The notes under the pieces: generated by a model | The model's database searches: none | What the model saw: the letters and a program-made list of their open reading frames with translations, nothing else | What the model was told of the DNA's origin: nothing | NCBI GenBank assembly: GCA_005784505.1 | Contig: VCAZ01000001.1 | Coordinates: forward strand, 12,075,597-12,139,596 | Origin: Bagarius yarrelli | Taxonomy: Eukaryota > Chordata > Actinopteri > Siluriformes > Sisoridae | Direction: 5' to 3' | Length of the DNA stretch: 64,000 bases | Part shown: positions 13,401-23,700 of the stretch, in pieces | Layout of the letters: every line of letters starts with the position of its first letter | Position numbering within the stretch: the stretch's first letter is position 1 | Translations under genes and position numbers: made by a program

Positions 13401-15844
13401 GCCCTTAACCCTCAATTGCTCATTTGTATAAATGAGATAAATGTAAGTCACTCTGCATAAGGGCGTCTGCCAAATGCTGTAAATGTATCTCCAACAGTTT
13501 TCTGAAAAACACTCGAAAAGTGGTTTTTGGTAAGGGTTCCACAAACATTTGGCCATATCGTATGCCCTTTTTTTTTTCTTTCAGTTAGCTAACTCTCGTT
13601 ACTGAATAATAGTAATGATTAAAAGAAGCTTTTTTTCTGTAAATTAAGGCACGATTAAGAAGTGTATATATTTTTAACGAATAATCCTGATTTATAATTG
13701 GTACTAGCAAATAAGCAAAAAAAAGCTAATACAGTATTCAATTCAATTCAGTTTTATTTGTATAGCGCTTTTTACAATGGTGATTGTCACAAAGCAGCTT
13801 TACAATTGAAGAAATTATGAGATGAAAATGAAACAATAAAATGGATAAAATATGCTAATTTGTTTACAGCTTGTGCTGTGGAAATTATTGCTAAAACAGG
13901 AGAGACTTGAATTCTCAAGTAGGAATTTCAAGTTGAATGATTTTTTTCTAGTCTGAGATTAGGAATTCAGTTACATCCTCCAGTCAAATGCAGGATGATG
14001 GTATACTGTAGGCCTTAACCGCTGCTTTCAGACTCTGAGAGAGTTCGATGTCTGGACTTCCTGCCATTATGAAAGGGATAATTAAGAGGTATATTCGAAA
14101 AGCCACTACAAGACTCAATATGAGCTTTTAAAATGGCTTTAGAAAGTATTCTGAGTGATTGTAGGCTTTAATGTACAGGCTATTATACAATACATGGACA
14201 ACAGTATAAGACACCTGACAGTTACATCCATCTGTGCGTTTTTAAACGTCCTATTTCAGGTTTATCCTTGTACTCGCTCCTATAATAACCTGTGTGTCTG
14301 TTTAAGTATAACATATTTAGTTTTTTTTAATAGAGGTCTTTATTTAGGTCTATATAGGTCTATATATATATATACACTGCTCAAAAAAAATAAAGGGAAC
14401 ACTTAAACAACACAATGTAAACTCCAAGTCAATCACACTTCTGTGAAATCAAACTGCCCACTTAGGAAACACTGCAACACACTGGTTTCACTGCTGTCAA
14501 ATTGAATTTACATGCCGGTGTTATGCAAATGGAATAGACAACAGGTGGAAAGGAGTGGGGTATAGCCAAGACCACCCCCCAATTAAAGGAGTGGTTCTGC
14601 TGGAGGTGATGTTTTTTGGTTTGACACTTTTGTTTTTGGCAACCCTATGCTTTCTGGACTGTTGGTTGTGGTTGGTGTGCCACTCTAGTGGTTCCAGTGG
14701 TACATGAGACGGAGTCGAGTCTAAAACCCCACACAAGTGGCTCAGGTAGTGCAGCTCATCCAGGACGGCAACATCAATGCGAGCTGTGGCAAGAAGGTTG
14801 AAGCTTGTCTGGTTTGCTGTGGGAGTGTCCAGTCAGTCTGTGGTCCAGAGCATGGAGGCGCTACCAGACAGGGACAGGCCAGTACATCAGTAGATGGGAG
14901 GAGGCCGTAGGAGGGCAACAACCCAGCAGCAGGACAGCTACCTCTGCCTCTTGCCTTTGTGCAAGGAGGAACAGGAGGAGCACTGCCAGAGCCCTGCAAA
15001 ATGACCTCCAGCAGGCCAACAAATGTGTGCATGTGTCTGCTCAAACGGTCAAAAGCAGACTCCATGAGGGTGGTATGAGGGCCCGACATCCACAGGTGGG
15101 GGTTGTGCTCACAGCCCAACACCGTGCAGGACGTTTGTTGGCATTTGCCAAAGAACACCAAGATTGGCAAATTCGCCACTTCGCGCGCCCTGCTTCCGTG
15201 CTCAAGCTTCACAGATTTGATGGCAGGTTTCAGTTGGCACTTTGACAGACATGGCAAGTCTGGAGACGCCATGTGGTTAGAACGTTCTGCTGCCTGCAAC
15301 ATCCTTGGCCAGCCAGCATGACCAGTTTAGCAGTGGGTCAGTAATGGTGTGGGGTGGCATTTCTTTGGAGGGCCGCACAGCCCTCCTTTTCCTCGCCAGA
15401 GGTAGCCTGACTGCCATTAGGTACCGAGATGAGATCCTCAGAGAATCCAGACCCCTTGTGAGACCATATGCCGGTGCGGTTGCCCCCTGGGTTCCTCCTA
15501 ATGCAAAACAATGCTAGACCTCATGTGGCTGGAGTGTGTCAGCAGTTCCTGCAAGACGAAGGCATTGATGCTATGGACTGGCCCGCCCGCCCGTTCCCCA
15601 GACCCTGAATCCAATTGAGCACATCTGGGACATCATGTCTCGCTCCATCCACCGACGCCACGTTGCACCACAGACTGTCCAGGAGTTACCGGATGCTTTA
15701 ATCCAGGTCTGGGAGGAGATCCCTCAGGAGAGACCATCCGCCACCTCATCAGGAGCATGCCCAGGCGTTGTAGGGAGGTCATACAGGCACGTGGAGGCCA
15801 CACACACTACTGAGCCTCATTTTGACTTGTCTGACAACGTATAG

Positions 15845-15875
<31 letters not shown>

Positions 15876-18611
15876 ATATATATATTAAAAAATACACATG
15901 TATTTATATATATATATATAAGTTAGGAACCAGTTAATTATTGAAAATTAGGAAACCAGTAATTAGTGAAAATTTTGTAGTGCAATTTTTTAATTAAAGG
16001 GCCAGGGTTTTATACAGGTATGATAGCAACCTTTGGTATCCTTTGGTATGATAGCAACGTGTTGCATTGGGTATCTAATAAGCTTTTGCTGTTTTTCTTT
16101 TTTATTTGATGTTTTTGATTTTTCTATTTGAAATTTTACTCAAATTGCTGACTTGGAATAAGATCAGATTTTTTTTTATTGTGAATCTTAGAAGGGATGA
16201 GTTTATAAACCGGTCAACTAAAAATGATGTATAAAATAACAAACATGGTCTGTTTTTACAAATTATCTTATGTTTCTATGTTTCTATAGTCTATACATTC
16301 GTTGCCATGGGAACAGCAGTGCACCTCATTTCTCACACTACATGCTTCTTTGTTTGATCTTATTGGTTGAATTGTGAACACATCTTTCTACATGATAAAT
16401 ATGTTGTCCCATTTAGCTTTAAATCCTTTTAAACATGACTGCTACTACTATTTTTACTCTTTTCATATTGCTTATAACAGCTGTAATCAAATGTTAAGTC
16501 ACTGTTTGCATTGTCAGACAAGATCTAGTTCTAGATCTGTGCTGTTTCAAGGGTGAGAAGTGAACACTGTGAATAAGAAATCGGAGAAAACTAGTCTTTC
16601 CTTGAATAAAGCAAGCACACTTCAGGTTGCCATGGCAATCAGGCACTTATGTAAGAGCGTTACCATGGCACGTATTTCCTCTGCATGTGTTTCCATGGTG
16701 GCACAAACTTGACCACTCCTACAAGCTGGATGAACTCAGAGTCCCCAAGTCCAACACATGCCAGCGTGCTAATGTGCATTTGATTACAAGAGAATCGTTA
16801 TATCCATTATCTAGAGTGCCAAATGGCAGTTACAGCTTTAAAACAAGCCGTGACTACAAACAGTGACTATGCTTACGCATGTGCAATAGATCTGAGGTGA
16901 TTTAATTTGTAAAACAGTACTGCTTGATTGTATGATTAGGTAAAAGGTTTGCTTGCTGTGTGTTTGATTGCCAAGCACCTTGTATGTATTTACCTTAATT
17001 GCTTAATAGTGAATTACCTTCTTTCCTCCTGTCTTCTGACATTAACCAGTTTGTATGGGTTTAGAAGGCTAGAGAAGATCCTTGATATGGTTCATCATAT
17101 GAAGTATGCATGAACAGCTGTGGTAACTGATTAGCAGCAAAGGTTTTTGTCAGGGGTCACCAAACTCTGTCCTGGAGGAGGAAAGGAGGTCCTGCAGAGT
17201 TTTGCTCGAACCCTAATCAAACACACCTGAATAAGTTAAGGTCTTTCTTGGTTAATTTGAAATTTACAGTCAGATGTGTTAAGGTTTGTTTGAGCTATAC
17301 TTTGCAGGATTTCAGAACAGAGTATCTATTAGAAGTATCTATATAAAAATATGTATTTTTAGAGCTTTGTAATTTGTTTAAATAATTACACAAAAAAACA
17401 TCCTCCTACCAATATATTCACTATCTCTCCTCAGTACATGTCCAAACCACTTCAATCTGGCTTCCCTAACTTTCTTCTCAAAACATCTAACTTAAGCCGT
17501 CCCTCTAGTGAACTCATTCCTAATCTTGTCCAACCTCGTCACTTCCAAAGAAAACCTCACTCTTTAGCTCTGTTACTTCCAGCCCTGTCACATGTCTCCT
17601 TCTCAGCACCACTGTCTCTAAACCATACATCATAGCTGGTCTCCCCACTGTCTTGTACACCTTTCCCTGATTCTAGCTGAAGAAATGGAGATTAACTAAC
17701 ATTCATTGTAATTTATCAATTAGATTTGTGTGCCTAGTGTATATACTGTCCGAAGTGAGGTGGTTTTTTTGGCCATATAAAACAAAAACTCAAACTTTGA
17801 AACAGTAAAATGTTGTACTGTCCAATCATCCAAAATATTTTGGATGATTGGACAGTACATACTTCCGAATTGCATGATCTCGTCCAAATGCACAGCTTAA
17901 AAAAATGCTTGTAAGTCATTAACTAAGAAATTCAACAGCAGGCTAACTAAAATTGCTGAGTTTCAGCTAAGGTTATAATTTAGTTTTTATCAAATTGATG
18001 GCTTTTAAATGAATGCAGTATTTACTCTTTATTGCATTCGTTATATAAATATTATTTAGTTGTAGCTACCTAGTAGTTATTGCATTCTTTAATGTTTAAA
18101 TTTAAAATAAATTAGGGTGTTGTTTTTTTATTTAATTTATCTTTGTTTTTGTTTGTTTTCCCATGATGATGAGAAGACTCACTTATGCTACTTAACCTTA
18201 GCATGTGTAGCATTTTAGCCTACCTAATTGTTTCTAATTATACAGCTGCTGGCTGTTTGCACTGTTGGAGAATTATGGGTTCATGGCTGGAGTTTATGTA
18301 ATAAGTTTTATTTTGTAGAACTTTATGGGTATTTATATTGCAACCTATAAAAATTGTTGTACCTGCAAAAAAAGGCACAATTCAACTATTTTTATTTTAG
18401 ACTTTTTGTGATGTCATTTGTCTCTTTAGGGAACAAGGTTTTTTCCTGGGGCTGGAACGAGCATGGTATGTGTGGAGACGGTTCTCTTTGTGATGTCCTT
18501 CAACCACAGCCAATCCCTGATCTGCAGAATGCAAAAGGTCTCCTGATTGGTTGTGGAGCAGGACACTCCTTAGCACTGTGTTTAAGGAACCGTAAAGATG
18601 CTGGAAGCTGA
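5336..18611 (+). CDS. sergef: Secretion-regulating guanine nucleotide exchange factor (RCC1 repeats)
   Basis: RCC1-like seven-blade propeller protein (DelGEF). In mammals it binds the exocyst subunit Sec5 and influences secretion. Eleven exons join in frame: 5336-5374, 7726-7861, 7947-8102, 8776-8870, 8994-9054, 9131-9244, 9340-9402, 9689-9847, 9951-10075, 12896-12932 and 18430-18611 (TGA), giving 388 residues. Exon 1 is MERSTVKYTLYTW and joins in phase 0 to GANSFGQLGL, matching the start of the human protein. Later blades show VCGQNHKGQLGLGH, SCGWDFTIILT, ACGSNSFGQLG, TAGLRHALAVT, VYQWGTGL, LWGSNKHGQL, HSGWTHLIAQT, TWGRASYGQLGR, CGSEHNLAIV and WGWNEHGMCGDG, then GCGAGHSLALC. The protein stops about 15 residues after the last blade, whereas the human one (458 residues) has a longer tail. 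The last intron (12933-18429) is a transposon sink. Confidence 0.95.
5726..5789 (+). promoter_or_regulatory. CCAAT / CRE / TATA cluster inside sergef intron 1
   Basis: A CCAAT box at 5726-5730, a CRE half-site (GACGTCAT) at 5741, a perfect CRE TGACGTCA at 5756-5763 and TATATAAA at 5782-5789, in promoter order and spacing. It sits at the upstream edge of the DIRS-like fragment and is probably that element's own promoter. It could drive transcription into sergef. Confidence 0.5.
6452..6512 (-). repeat. SINE tail fragment
   Basis: 'acagcatttagcagatgctc' followed by 'ttgtccagagtgacg' is the shared 3' tail of the window's main SINE in antisense. It interrupts the DIRS-like fragment. Confidence 0.5.
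6797..7095. mobile_element. Tc1-derived miniature element, partial
   Basis: 'gcacaaaacatctgagctcc' and 'ataaagacatggt' match, in opposite orientation, the Tc1-derived segment at 13195-13260. The end 'ggtcaggtgtcgcaatac' followed by T and 'ctatatagtata' resembles the terminal repeat of this family. It abuts the DIRS-like fragment. Confidence 0.5.
8110..8285 (+). repeat. Retroelement 3' tail just after sergef exon 3
   Basis: Holds 'attaaagacctacctctttt' and ends 'gcactaaatgctgtaaatgt', the same order as the clearer copy at 57600-57838. It starts about 8 bp after the donor at 8103. Class (LINE 3' end or SINE) uncertain. Confidence 0.5.
10076..12895 (+). other. sergef intron 9
   Basis: A 2.8-kb intron with a long AT microsatellite near its start and a short (AT)n(GT)n run at 11513-11540. 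The remainder is A/T-rich with poly-T tracts. No coding or RNA gene seen. Confidence 0.6.
10332..10480. repeat. (TA)n microsatellite
   Basis: About 150 bp of nearly pure TA repeats broken by a few TAGATA units. The alternating sequence can fold back on itself and is likely length-variable. Confidence 0.9.
12955..13562 (-). mobile_element. Tc1-derived element with transposase C-terminal remnant, split by a SINE
   Basis: Read on the minus strand the segment encodes Tc1-transposase-like pieces: LFQHDNTPVHKA (second catalytic Asp region), LTEHLWDKLEHQF (third acidic region) and SGLTNTIVA, followed by a RRVEV motif. The N-terminal half is missing. The right end 'ccacaaacatttggccatat' is the family's terminal sequence. 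A SINE at 13298-13489 interrupts it, so the transposon is older than that SINE. Confidence 0.75.
13298..13489 (+). repeat. tRNA-derived SINE (sense), nearly complete
   Basis: Head 'agtggtggctcatggttaag', a B-box-like 'ttggttcaattcccat', core 'ctctgagcaaggcccttaac', and tail 'gggcgtctgccaaatgctgt'. One of the best copies of the window's main SINE family. Confidence 0.85.
13735..13820. repeat. Dispersed fish repeat fragment
   Basis: 'ttcagttttatttgtatagc' plus 'gctttttacaatggtgattg' and 'tcacaaagcagctttacaat' form a motif I recognise as widespread in teleost genomes. Class unknown. Confidence 0.5.
14180..14260. mobile_element. Left-end remnant of the Tc1-derived miniature family
   Basis: 'tacatggacaacagtataag' then 'acacctgacagttacatcc' resembles the left terminus of the family seen at 12955 and 30890. 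Nothing of the interior remains. Confidence 0.4.
14375..15840 (+). mobile_element. Tc1/mariner transposon, 3' truncated, in sergef intron 10
   Basis: The left end is intact: a TA target base pair (14373-14374) followed by 'cactgctcaaaaaaaataaa' and 'gggaacactta', a terminal repeat of a widespread fish and lamprey Tc1-like family. The body holds a full-length but broken transposase. The sequence stops shortly after the transposase end, at an AT-rich tract, so the right terminal repeat is missing. Its close match to the remembered family consensus suggests a rather recent arrival. Confidence 0.85.
14704..15812 (+). pseudogene. Tc1-like transposase, inactivated
   Basis: DDE transposase remnant in shifting frames: helix-turn-helix region near 14735-14900, SVMVWGGIS near 15340, RPHVAG near 15515 and the IEHIWDIMSRSIH block near 15615. 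Several small insertions and deletions break the frame. At the second catalytic position the codon reads Asn (QNNARPH) where the family has Asp. The region of the first Asp (about 15210) is scrambled. It cannot encode an active enzyme. Confidence 0.8.
15843..15921. repeat. (TA)n-rich tract
   Basis: Two TA-repeat blocks separated by short A-rich sequence, directly abutting the truncated end of the Tc1-like transposon. Confidence 0.75.
17397..17682 (-). mobile_element. LINE reverse-transcriptase ORF C-terminal remnant (antisense)
   Basis: The plus strand shows 'ctctcctcagtacatgtcca', 'caacctcgtcacttccaaag' and 'ctgtctctaaaccatacatc', the reverse complement of the RT C-terminal part of RTE-like fish LINEs. 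Translated on the minus strand, fragments such as MMYGLETV, GLEVTELKS and EVVWTCTEE appear, broken by stops and frameshifts. Confidence 0.6.
17814..17859. repeat. 46-bp perfect palindrome
   Basis: The sequence reads identically on both strands with no spacer, centred on AAAATATTTT. Half-site: TGTACTGTCCAATCATCC followed by AAAAT. It may be the core of a fold-back transposon, but no matching outer terminal repeats were seen. Confidence 0.85.
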
Positions 18612-19480
18612 ACAGCCTTTGAAAAAGGTCCTATATTTTTCTGATTGTGTAAAGATGTTATGATATAAGAGCCATCATCGAACCTGTAAACAGTTACACA
18701 ATCTATCAGATTTAAAACAAAAATCTTTAAACAAGTGAGGAAGCTGATCGGTTATGAGCTTGTGTAAAGTGGTGTAGAGTAGCTTTTACTCCTTAATGTA
18801 TTTATAGCCCTCTTTCTCTCTCACACACTTTCCTGACGCCGCTTGAGTGGCAATGCTGAAATGTCTGAGCTGCTTCTTTTAACCTCCATTACTTTCTCTT
18901 ATTCATATACAGTATTCTCCTGTGCTGTCCACCATTATCTAGAGTTAGATATTGTCAATAATCTAAAAAGTCATATCTTAAGTCTAGTTTTCCTAATGTT
19001 TTTTTCTGCTTTTATATATTTTATTAAATATGTGTGTATATACAATCAGGTTTATGTTTAAGCCACTTCCAGACAATAGATATATTGTCTTGGCCAAGCA
19101 TTTACCAAAAAACCCTTTAAAGTCTGTTAAATGCTGCTTTTTAGTGAAAGTTTGACCTCAAATGACCTAAACTAGCAAAGCCGTATTATGTATTTCATTG
19201 ATAAATCTTTAAACAAATGCTGAGACCTCACAAAGAATCACAAATCGTCATGACTACTTAGTTTTTAGCGACTATTTTGTATAACCATGTGTAGCTTGCA
19301 TTTAAACAAGGACAGGTTAATGTCCAGTTTAGCATTTTGTTCTTAAACAATACTTACAATATATTGTACAATATGCTGTAAATTCAACACTTTTTTTTTT
19401 CTTTTAACAGATTCACAACACACAACACTTGATTAACATTTTTATTACTGTTTAATAAATACTTTTTTTCCATTCATTGT
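18612..19480 (+). other. sergef 3' UTR (predicted)
   Basis: AT-rich DNA after the TGA at 18609-18611. ATTAAA at 19023-19028 before a GT-rich stretch and AATAAA at 19454-19459 before a T-rich stretch are the candidate poly(A) signals. Confidence 0.5.
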
Positions 19481-20682
19481 ATTAAATTTTTTTTTTCCTC
19501 AGGAAAAAAGACACAAATTTGCTTTAACAAATCAAACCATCAATGAAAATAACATCTTGTGTTTTGAATCACTAATCACACTACGCAGTATGTCGATCAA
19601 ACACTCGTACTTCTGAAACATCTTTTATCATAGACGTGTACGTGCGGTGTCAGATGTACAAATAGTCCAGCATGTTACAGTGTCGCGTCGACATCGCCAA
19701 AGTTGTGTACTGGCAGTGTTTGTTTTCAAGTTGGCCCCAAAGAACTGGGTTTACTGTATTTTCACAAATATGAAAAATAAATATTCGACTAAAACCTAAA
19801 ACACAGTATTGTTTTCTTTCTAACATGCACCTTTTTGTTGAAAAAAAACCCTGTAGGTTTCTGCAGTGCTACAGATAAACTGGTGTAACAGAAAAGTCAT
19901 TGTTTGTTTTGCTGGATTTTCAGCTAAAAACGTCTAGAAGAAATGATTAGAGCTCGAACAATCACATAGACTGGACCCCGGAATCTAAAAGGAATTTTTT
20001 TTCTGGTTTTTTTAGAAAAAAAAGCAGCTTGGGTGACATCGTATGGGACTTTTCTTTCATTTGGAATGAAGTTTGGTCCTCTGATTTTTGCTTAATCCGG
20101 TTATTCACTTAAAGAAGAGCGTGACAAGCCTATTAGCTTATTAACAGTTATCTATTATAGATAAAGAAACAGGTGAACAAGTGCAAACAGTGCAAATACG
20201 TTTACAATATAATCGCTACGTTTGTACAAAAAAAAAACAACCTGTTTTTCAGCAGTATTCCTTTTTTTACCCCTACTTTAATATGACTGCAGACTGACTA
20301 CGTCTAATCACCTAACTAGTACCGGAGCAACAGTTCACAACATTAAAACAGCAAATAAACAAACATTTGCTAGAAACAAAAAGTCACATATTTGATGCAT
20401 CAGCACACAAAAGCATTATACACAACACTGACATACGCACACACAAACACACACGGGTAACGCAAAACAATATAGGCACCTCGCACAATACAACGTCACA
20501 GAACACACGGCTGAGATACACACGGCTGAACGACAACAGCTTCTCTGCTACAATGCTACATCTAGACCGAGTTCACATCTGTCACTGGGAAGTAACGCTA
20601 ATCTAGTGAACCCCGATACACTCGTCCAACATCCACACACTCTTACATCCGCATGCGTACAGACACACAGGCTACAGCACTA
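19421..20682 (-). other. kcnc1 3' UTR (predicted)
   Basis: The stretch between the candidate last coding exon and the minus-strand poly(A) signal at 19441-19446. I found no other minus-strand AATAAA in it. It depends on the candidate last exon being right. Confidence 0.35.
19441..19459. terminator. Back-to-back poly(A) signals of sergef (+) and kcnc1 (-)
   Basis: TTTATT at 19441-19446 is AATAAA on the minus strand and is followed on that strand by GTGTTGTGTGTTGTG, a strong GU-rich downstream element. AATAAA at 19454-19459 on the plus strand is followed by a T-rich run. If both are used, the two transcripts overlap by roughly 40-70 bases. Confidence 0.55.
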
Positions 20683-20792
20683 TCAGGTGGAAGAGGTGGC
20701 TTTATGGTTGACACACATAGTGGTTGGCACACCATGGTTCATAACACACACTGACTCTGTTGGTTGTCTGCTTCGGCTCACTCGCTTGGCTT
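20683..20792 (-). CDS. Candidate last coding exon of kcnc1
   Basis: Read on the minus strand, a strong acceptor (pyrimidine-rich, ending gtgttttttttag) precedes an open 110-base exon ending in TGA at 20685-20683. Joined after the G left by exon 3 (phase 1) it encodes EAKRVSRSRQPTESVCVMNH and 16 more residues ending SST. Phase and acceptor fit, but the peptide does not resemble the human Kv3.1b tail, so this is a proposal. A separate isoform exon is an alternative. Confidence 0.4.
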
Positions 20793-23700
20793 CTAAAAAA
20801 AACACATAAAGAAGAGAAAACAACAACGACAAACAAGAAGGAAAAATCACATTAATACACCAAACAACTAAAAAAGTAGACAGATGGAGGGGAAGGAGGG
20901 TCGTAGCATGCAAGCCGATGCAGTAGGAAGGAGGAAAATACCAAATGCTTTGCTAAAGACTCATGGGAAATATGAGATTTTCACCATGCACTTTAACCAT
21001 GCTTAAACAGAAAAAGCAGCTTTTAAACACATACATACACATACAGTAGCTTACAGTAAGGACGTCCATTCCTTCTCAACATGCTGAATGTTAAGACTGG
21101 ACATCACAGCAGTGGTAGTTTCTCACATGCTCAGAAAATGCTGGTAGTCATGCTAGTGGGTGAAGCAGGGCAAAATTATCACCGCTTCTGCTTCCTTCCA
21201 CTCTGTACACCCCGGAATAAGGTCACATCCGCTTTGACCTCGCTGACTTTGTATGGGGTCCAATGACACATCTCTCGCACCGCCACTACAACTACAGCTC
21301 TACACAAAATCCACCACCAGCATGGAACAATTCAATTAAAGGAAAGAGGTGAAAGGTCAAAGAGAAGCCATTGGAATGGAGGTGCAGAGCTTGTTGCCAG
21401 GCAACGAGAGTGATGTGTATGTGATCAGACAAATAAAAACAGAGTCCAAACATGAATTCAGTACAAAATTTATTTCATGCAATGTTTGTTTGTTTTTTAT
21501 TTACAGTGTCATTCGCATAAGTTACTTGTTATTTTGCATAAAAGTGCATGCATTTACCTTTCCCCAAAAAACTCCCAAAGTACATATAGATTTCGTAATT
21601 TTTTCGGCGCACACATACGTACAGTACATAACACACTTTTATATTCAATTTGCTACAGAGAACAACAAATTACTCCAATTACCACAAAACTTTTTTTTTT
21701 CTGAAAAAATAATACACTGCTTTTAACGATGAAATCAATTTTTTTTTTTTTTTTTTTTTTTGCTGGACTGAAGTAAACTGCTTTTTAGTAATGACAAAAT
21801 GACGCTTATGAAAGCTAAAGTGCATTATTTTGCTATTTGCATTTTAGAGGGTTTTTTTTTTTAACCATGAAGCAAAACTGGATGGTCAAAGCGACCATTG
21901 CTACCATAGAAATAGGGTGTGTGCTCAAACGCACACAAGCTCACGGTTTGGGGAAAGGCAGGAGAATGTCAGCAAAGGAAACGTAGTGATTGCTACATGT
22001 CATTTTTATCATCTTTAAATAAAGCACATACTGTCTCTGCATTAGGTTTTTGTTAAAAATAGAAGCTCTGAATGTTAAATGTCAAACAAAATGTTGTCCT
22101 TACGTGATTTTATTAGACTTACATTGGTTTTCTTAGTTTCCCATGCAAGGCATGCAAATGCAAATGAGTCTACTTCAGTCATAGTTTTAATGTTGGTGAT
22201 GTGTGCAGCAGTAAAGTCATGATCGGTTAGTGTTACTAACTGCTAACAATTCATGGCAATTATTTTTCAAAGATTCTGTGAGATACTGTATGAAAAAGCC
22301 ATTTCTTTACTTTTTTCCCCATTTCTTTTAAAACGGTGTCTGATGAAAAACCACAGATTTATAAACAGTGAAAAGGGGGGAAAGGAGGAAATGTTGAGAT
22401 AGAGAAAGGGAAAGCATGATAGTTTAGGGCCTGAAAAGAAAAAACAGGAGATAAGAGACATGGCAAGTGGAAGAAAAATAAAGAAAAAAAGGAAGCGTGA
22501 ACAGAATAAGGTATGGAATAATAACACTGTGCCAGGAGATGTTTGCTATAGGAGTACCAGAAGAGTGAAGACAAAGGTGATGGTAATGATGATGATGAGG
22601 ATGATGTAAATACTGGGAAAGTGATATTGAAGAACTGATGACAGACAGATGGTACACAGTGTGGGCGGGCATCTCAGCGCAGCGCTGCAGAGCGGAGCCT
22701 CTGATTGGTTAGTTTGCTTGTCCATGCTACAGGATGGATGGGATGGGGGAGTGGGCCTGCTGCATGAGACAGGGCGGGCTGCAGGGGAGGGCCGACACTG
22801 AGGCCACACCTCCAGACATGCTGCTATGGCTCCATGGCTTTTCATAACCTTAATTTGAAGAGAGAAAGGGCTTTCAGTACACCAAAGTGCATGCTTCAAC
22901 TCCAGACATGTGTGTGTGGGTGGGTGGTTGTGTGTGGTTTCATGGGAATATTTATGACTAAAAACATATTTTTAACAATTGCGGTGCATTAGCCAGTTAG
23001 ACCCGTCATGTAGTTATGCTGATGGTGAACCAGTTGACAGTAAACATTCACCAAGTCAACCGCGTCATCCTCCATGCGTATTATGCGTTATGCATTAGAC
23101 TTTCTACTGCATGCATGGGGTGGTATCACAGTGCTAATCAGAACAACACAGCTTTAAAACGACACCAAAGAACACAGCCAGACACATCAGCTTGATGTAA
23201 GTTTTACATGCCATCTAATCAGACAGGAAAATTCCAAGCAAAATAGTTTATATACAGCTATAAGTGTGTATGTGTGTGTGTCATTTTAAATGTATTTAGG
23301 TAAAAATCACAACTGTGCTGCTGTGTGGATGACACCGAAATGTTCAAGCGTCTGCCTGCTCCGCTTCGATCTGAACATCAGAGCTGACTGTGTTTCACAG
23401 TGAAAACAATCTCACCTTGGCATCAAACGAGGTGCGATATAATTGCGGCCATCCTGCTCGAGCAACAGGAAGCCGTCTGAGTCAGCTTGTCGTCCTGTCT
23501 TTAGAGTTATGTGAATCTCCAGAATGAAATAACACACTCAGTTCAAACATTATGTCACCTTACCTTTGAGTATTGCTGGTTGTGTTGTACCTGGAGTTAG
23601 TTGGTGTTATCTTTGAGGCTAAAAGCTAAAATCATCACATTACAGGGTTCAAGTGACACAAATCCGATGTTTTGCAAAATAATATCCTTTAGAGTTTTTT

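Noticed and set aside
14742..15302. 186-codon minus-strand open frame
   Set aside because: It is the antisense shadow of the Tc1-like transposase.
22990..23075. Minus-strand open stretch starting MEDDAVDLVNVY, ending MTGLTG
   Set aside because: Attractive as a small exon, but an in-frame stop lies just upstream with no acceptor between them, and I recognise no homology.
23412..23494. Alternative last exon for kcnc1 on the minus strand, with the right phase and ending YIAPRLMPR
   Set aside because: The acceptor has a poor pyrimidine tract and the peptide shows no likeness to Kv3.1; the 20683-20792 candidate has a much better acceptor.
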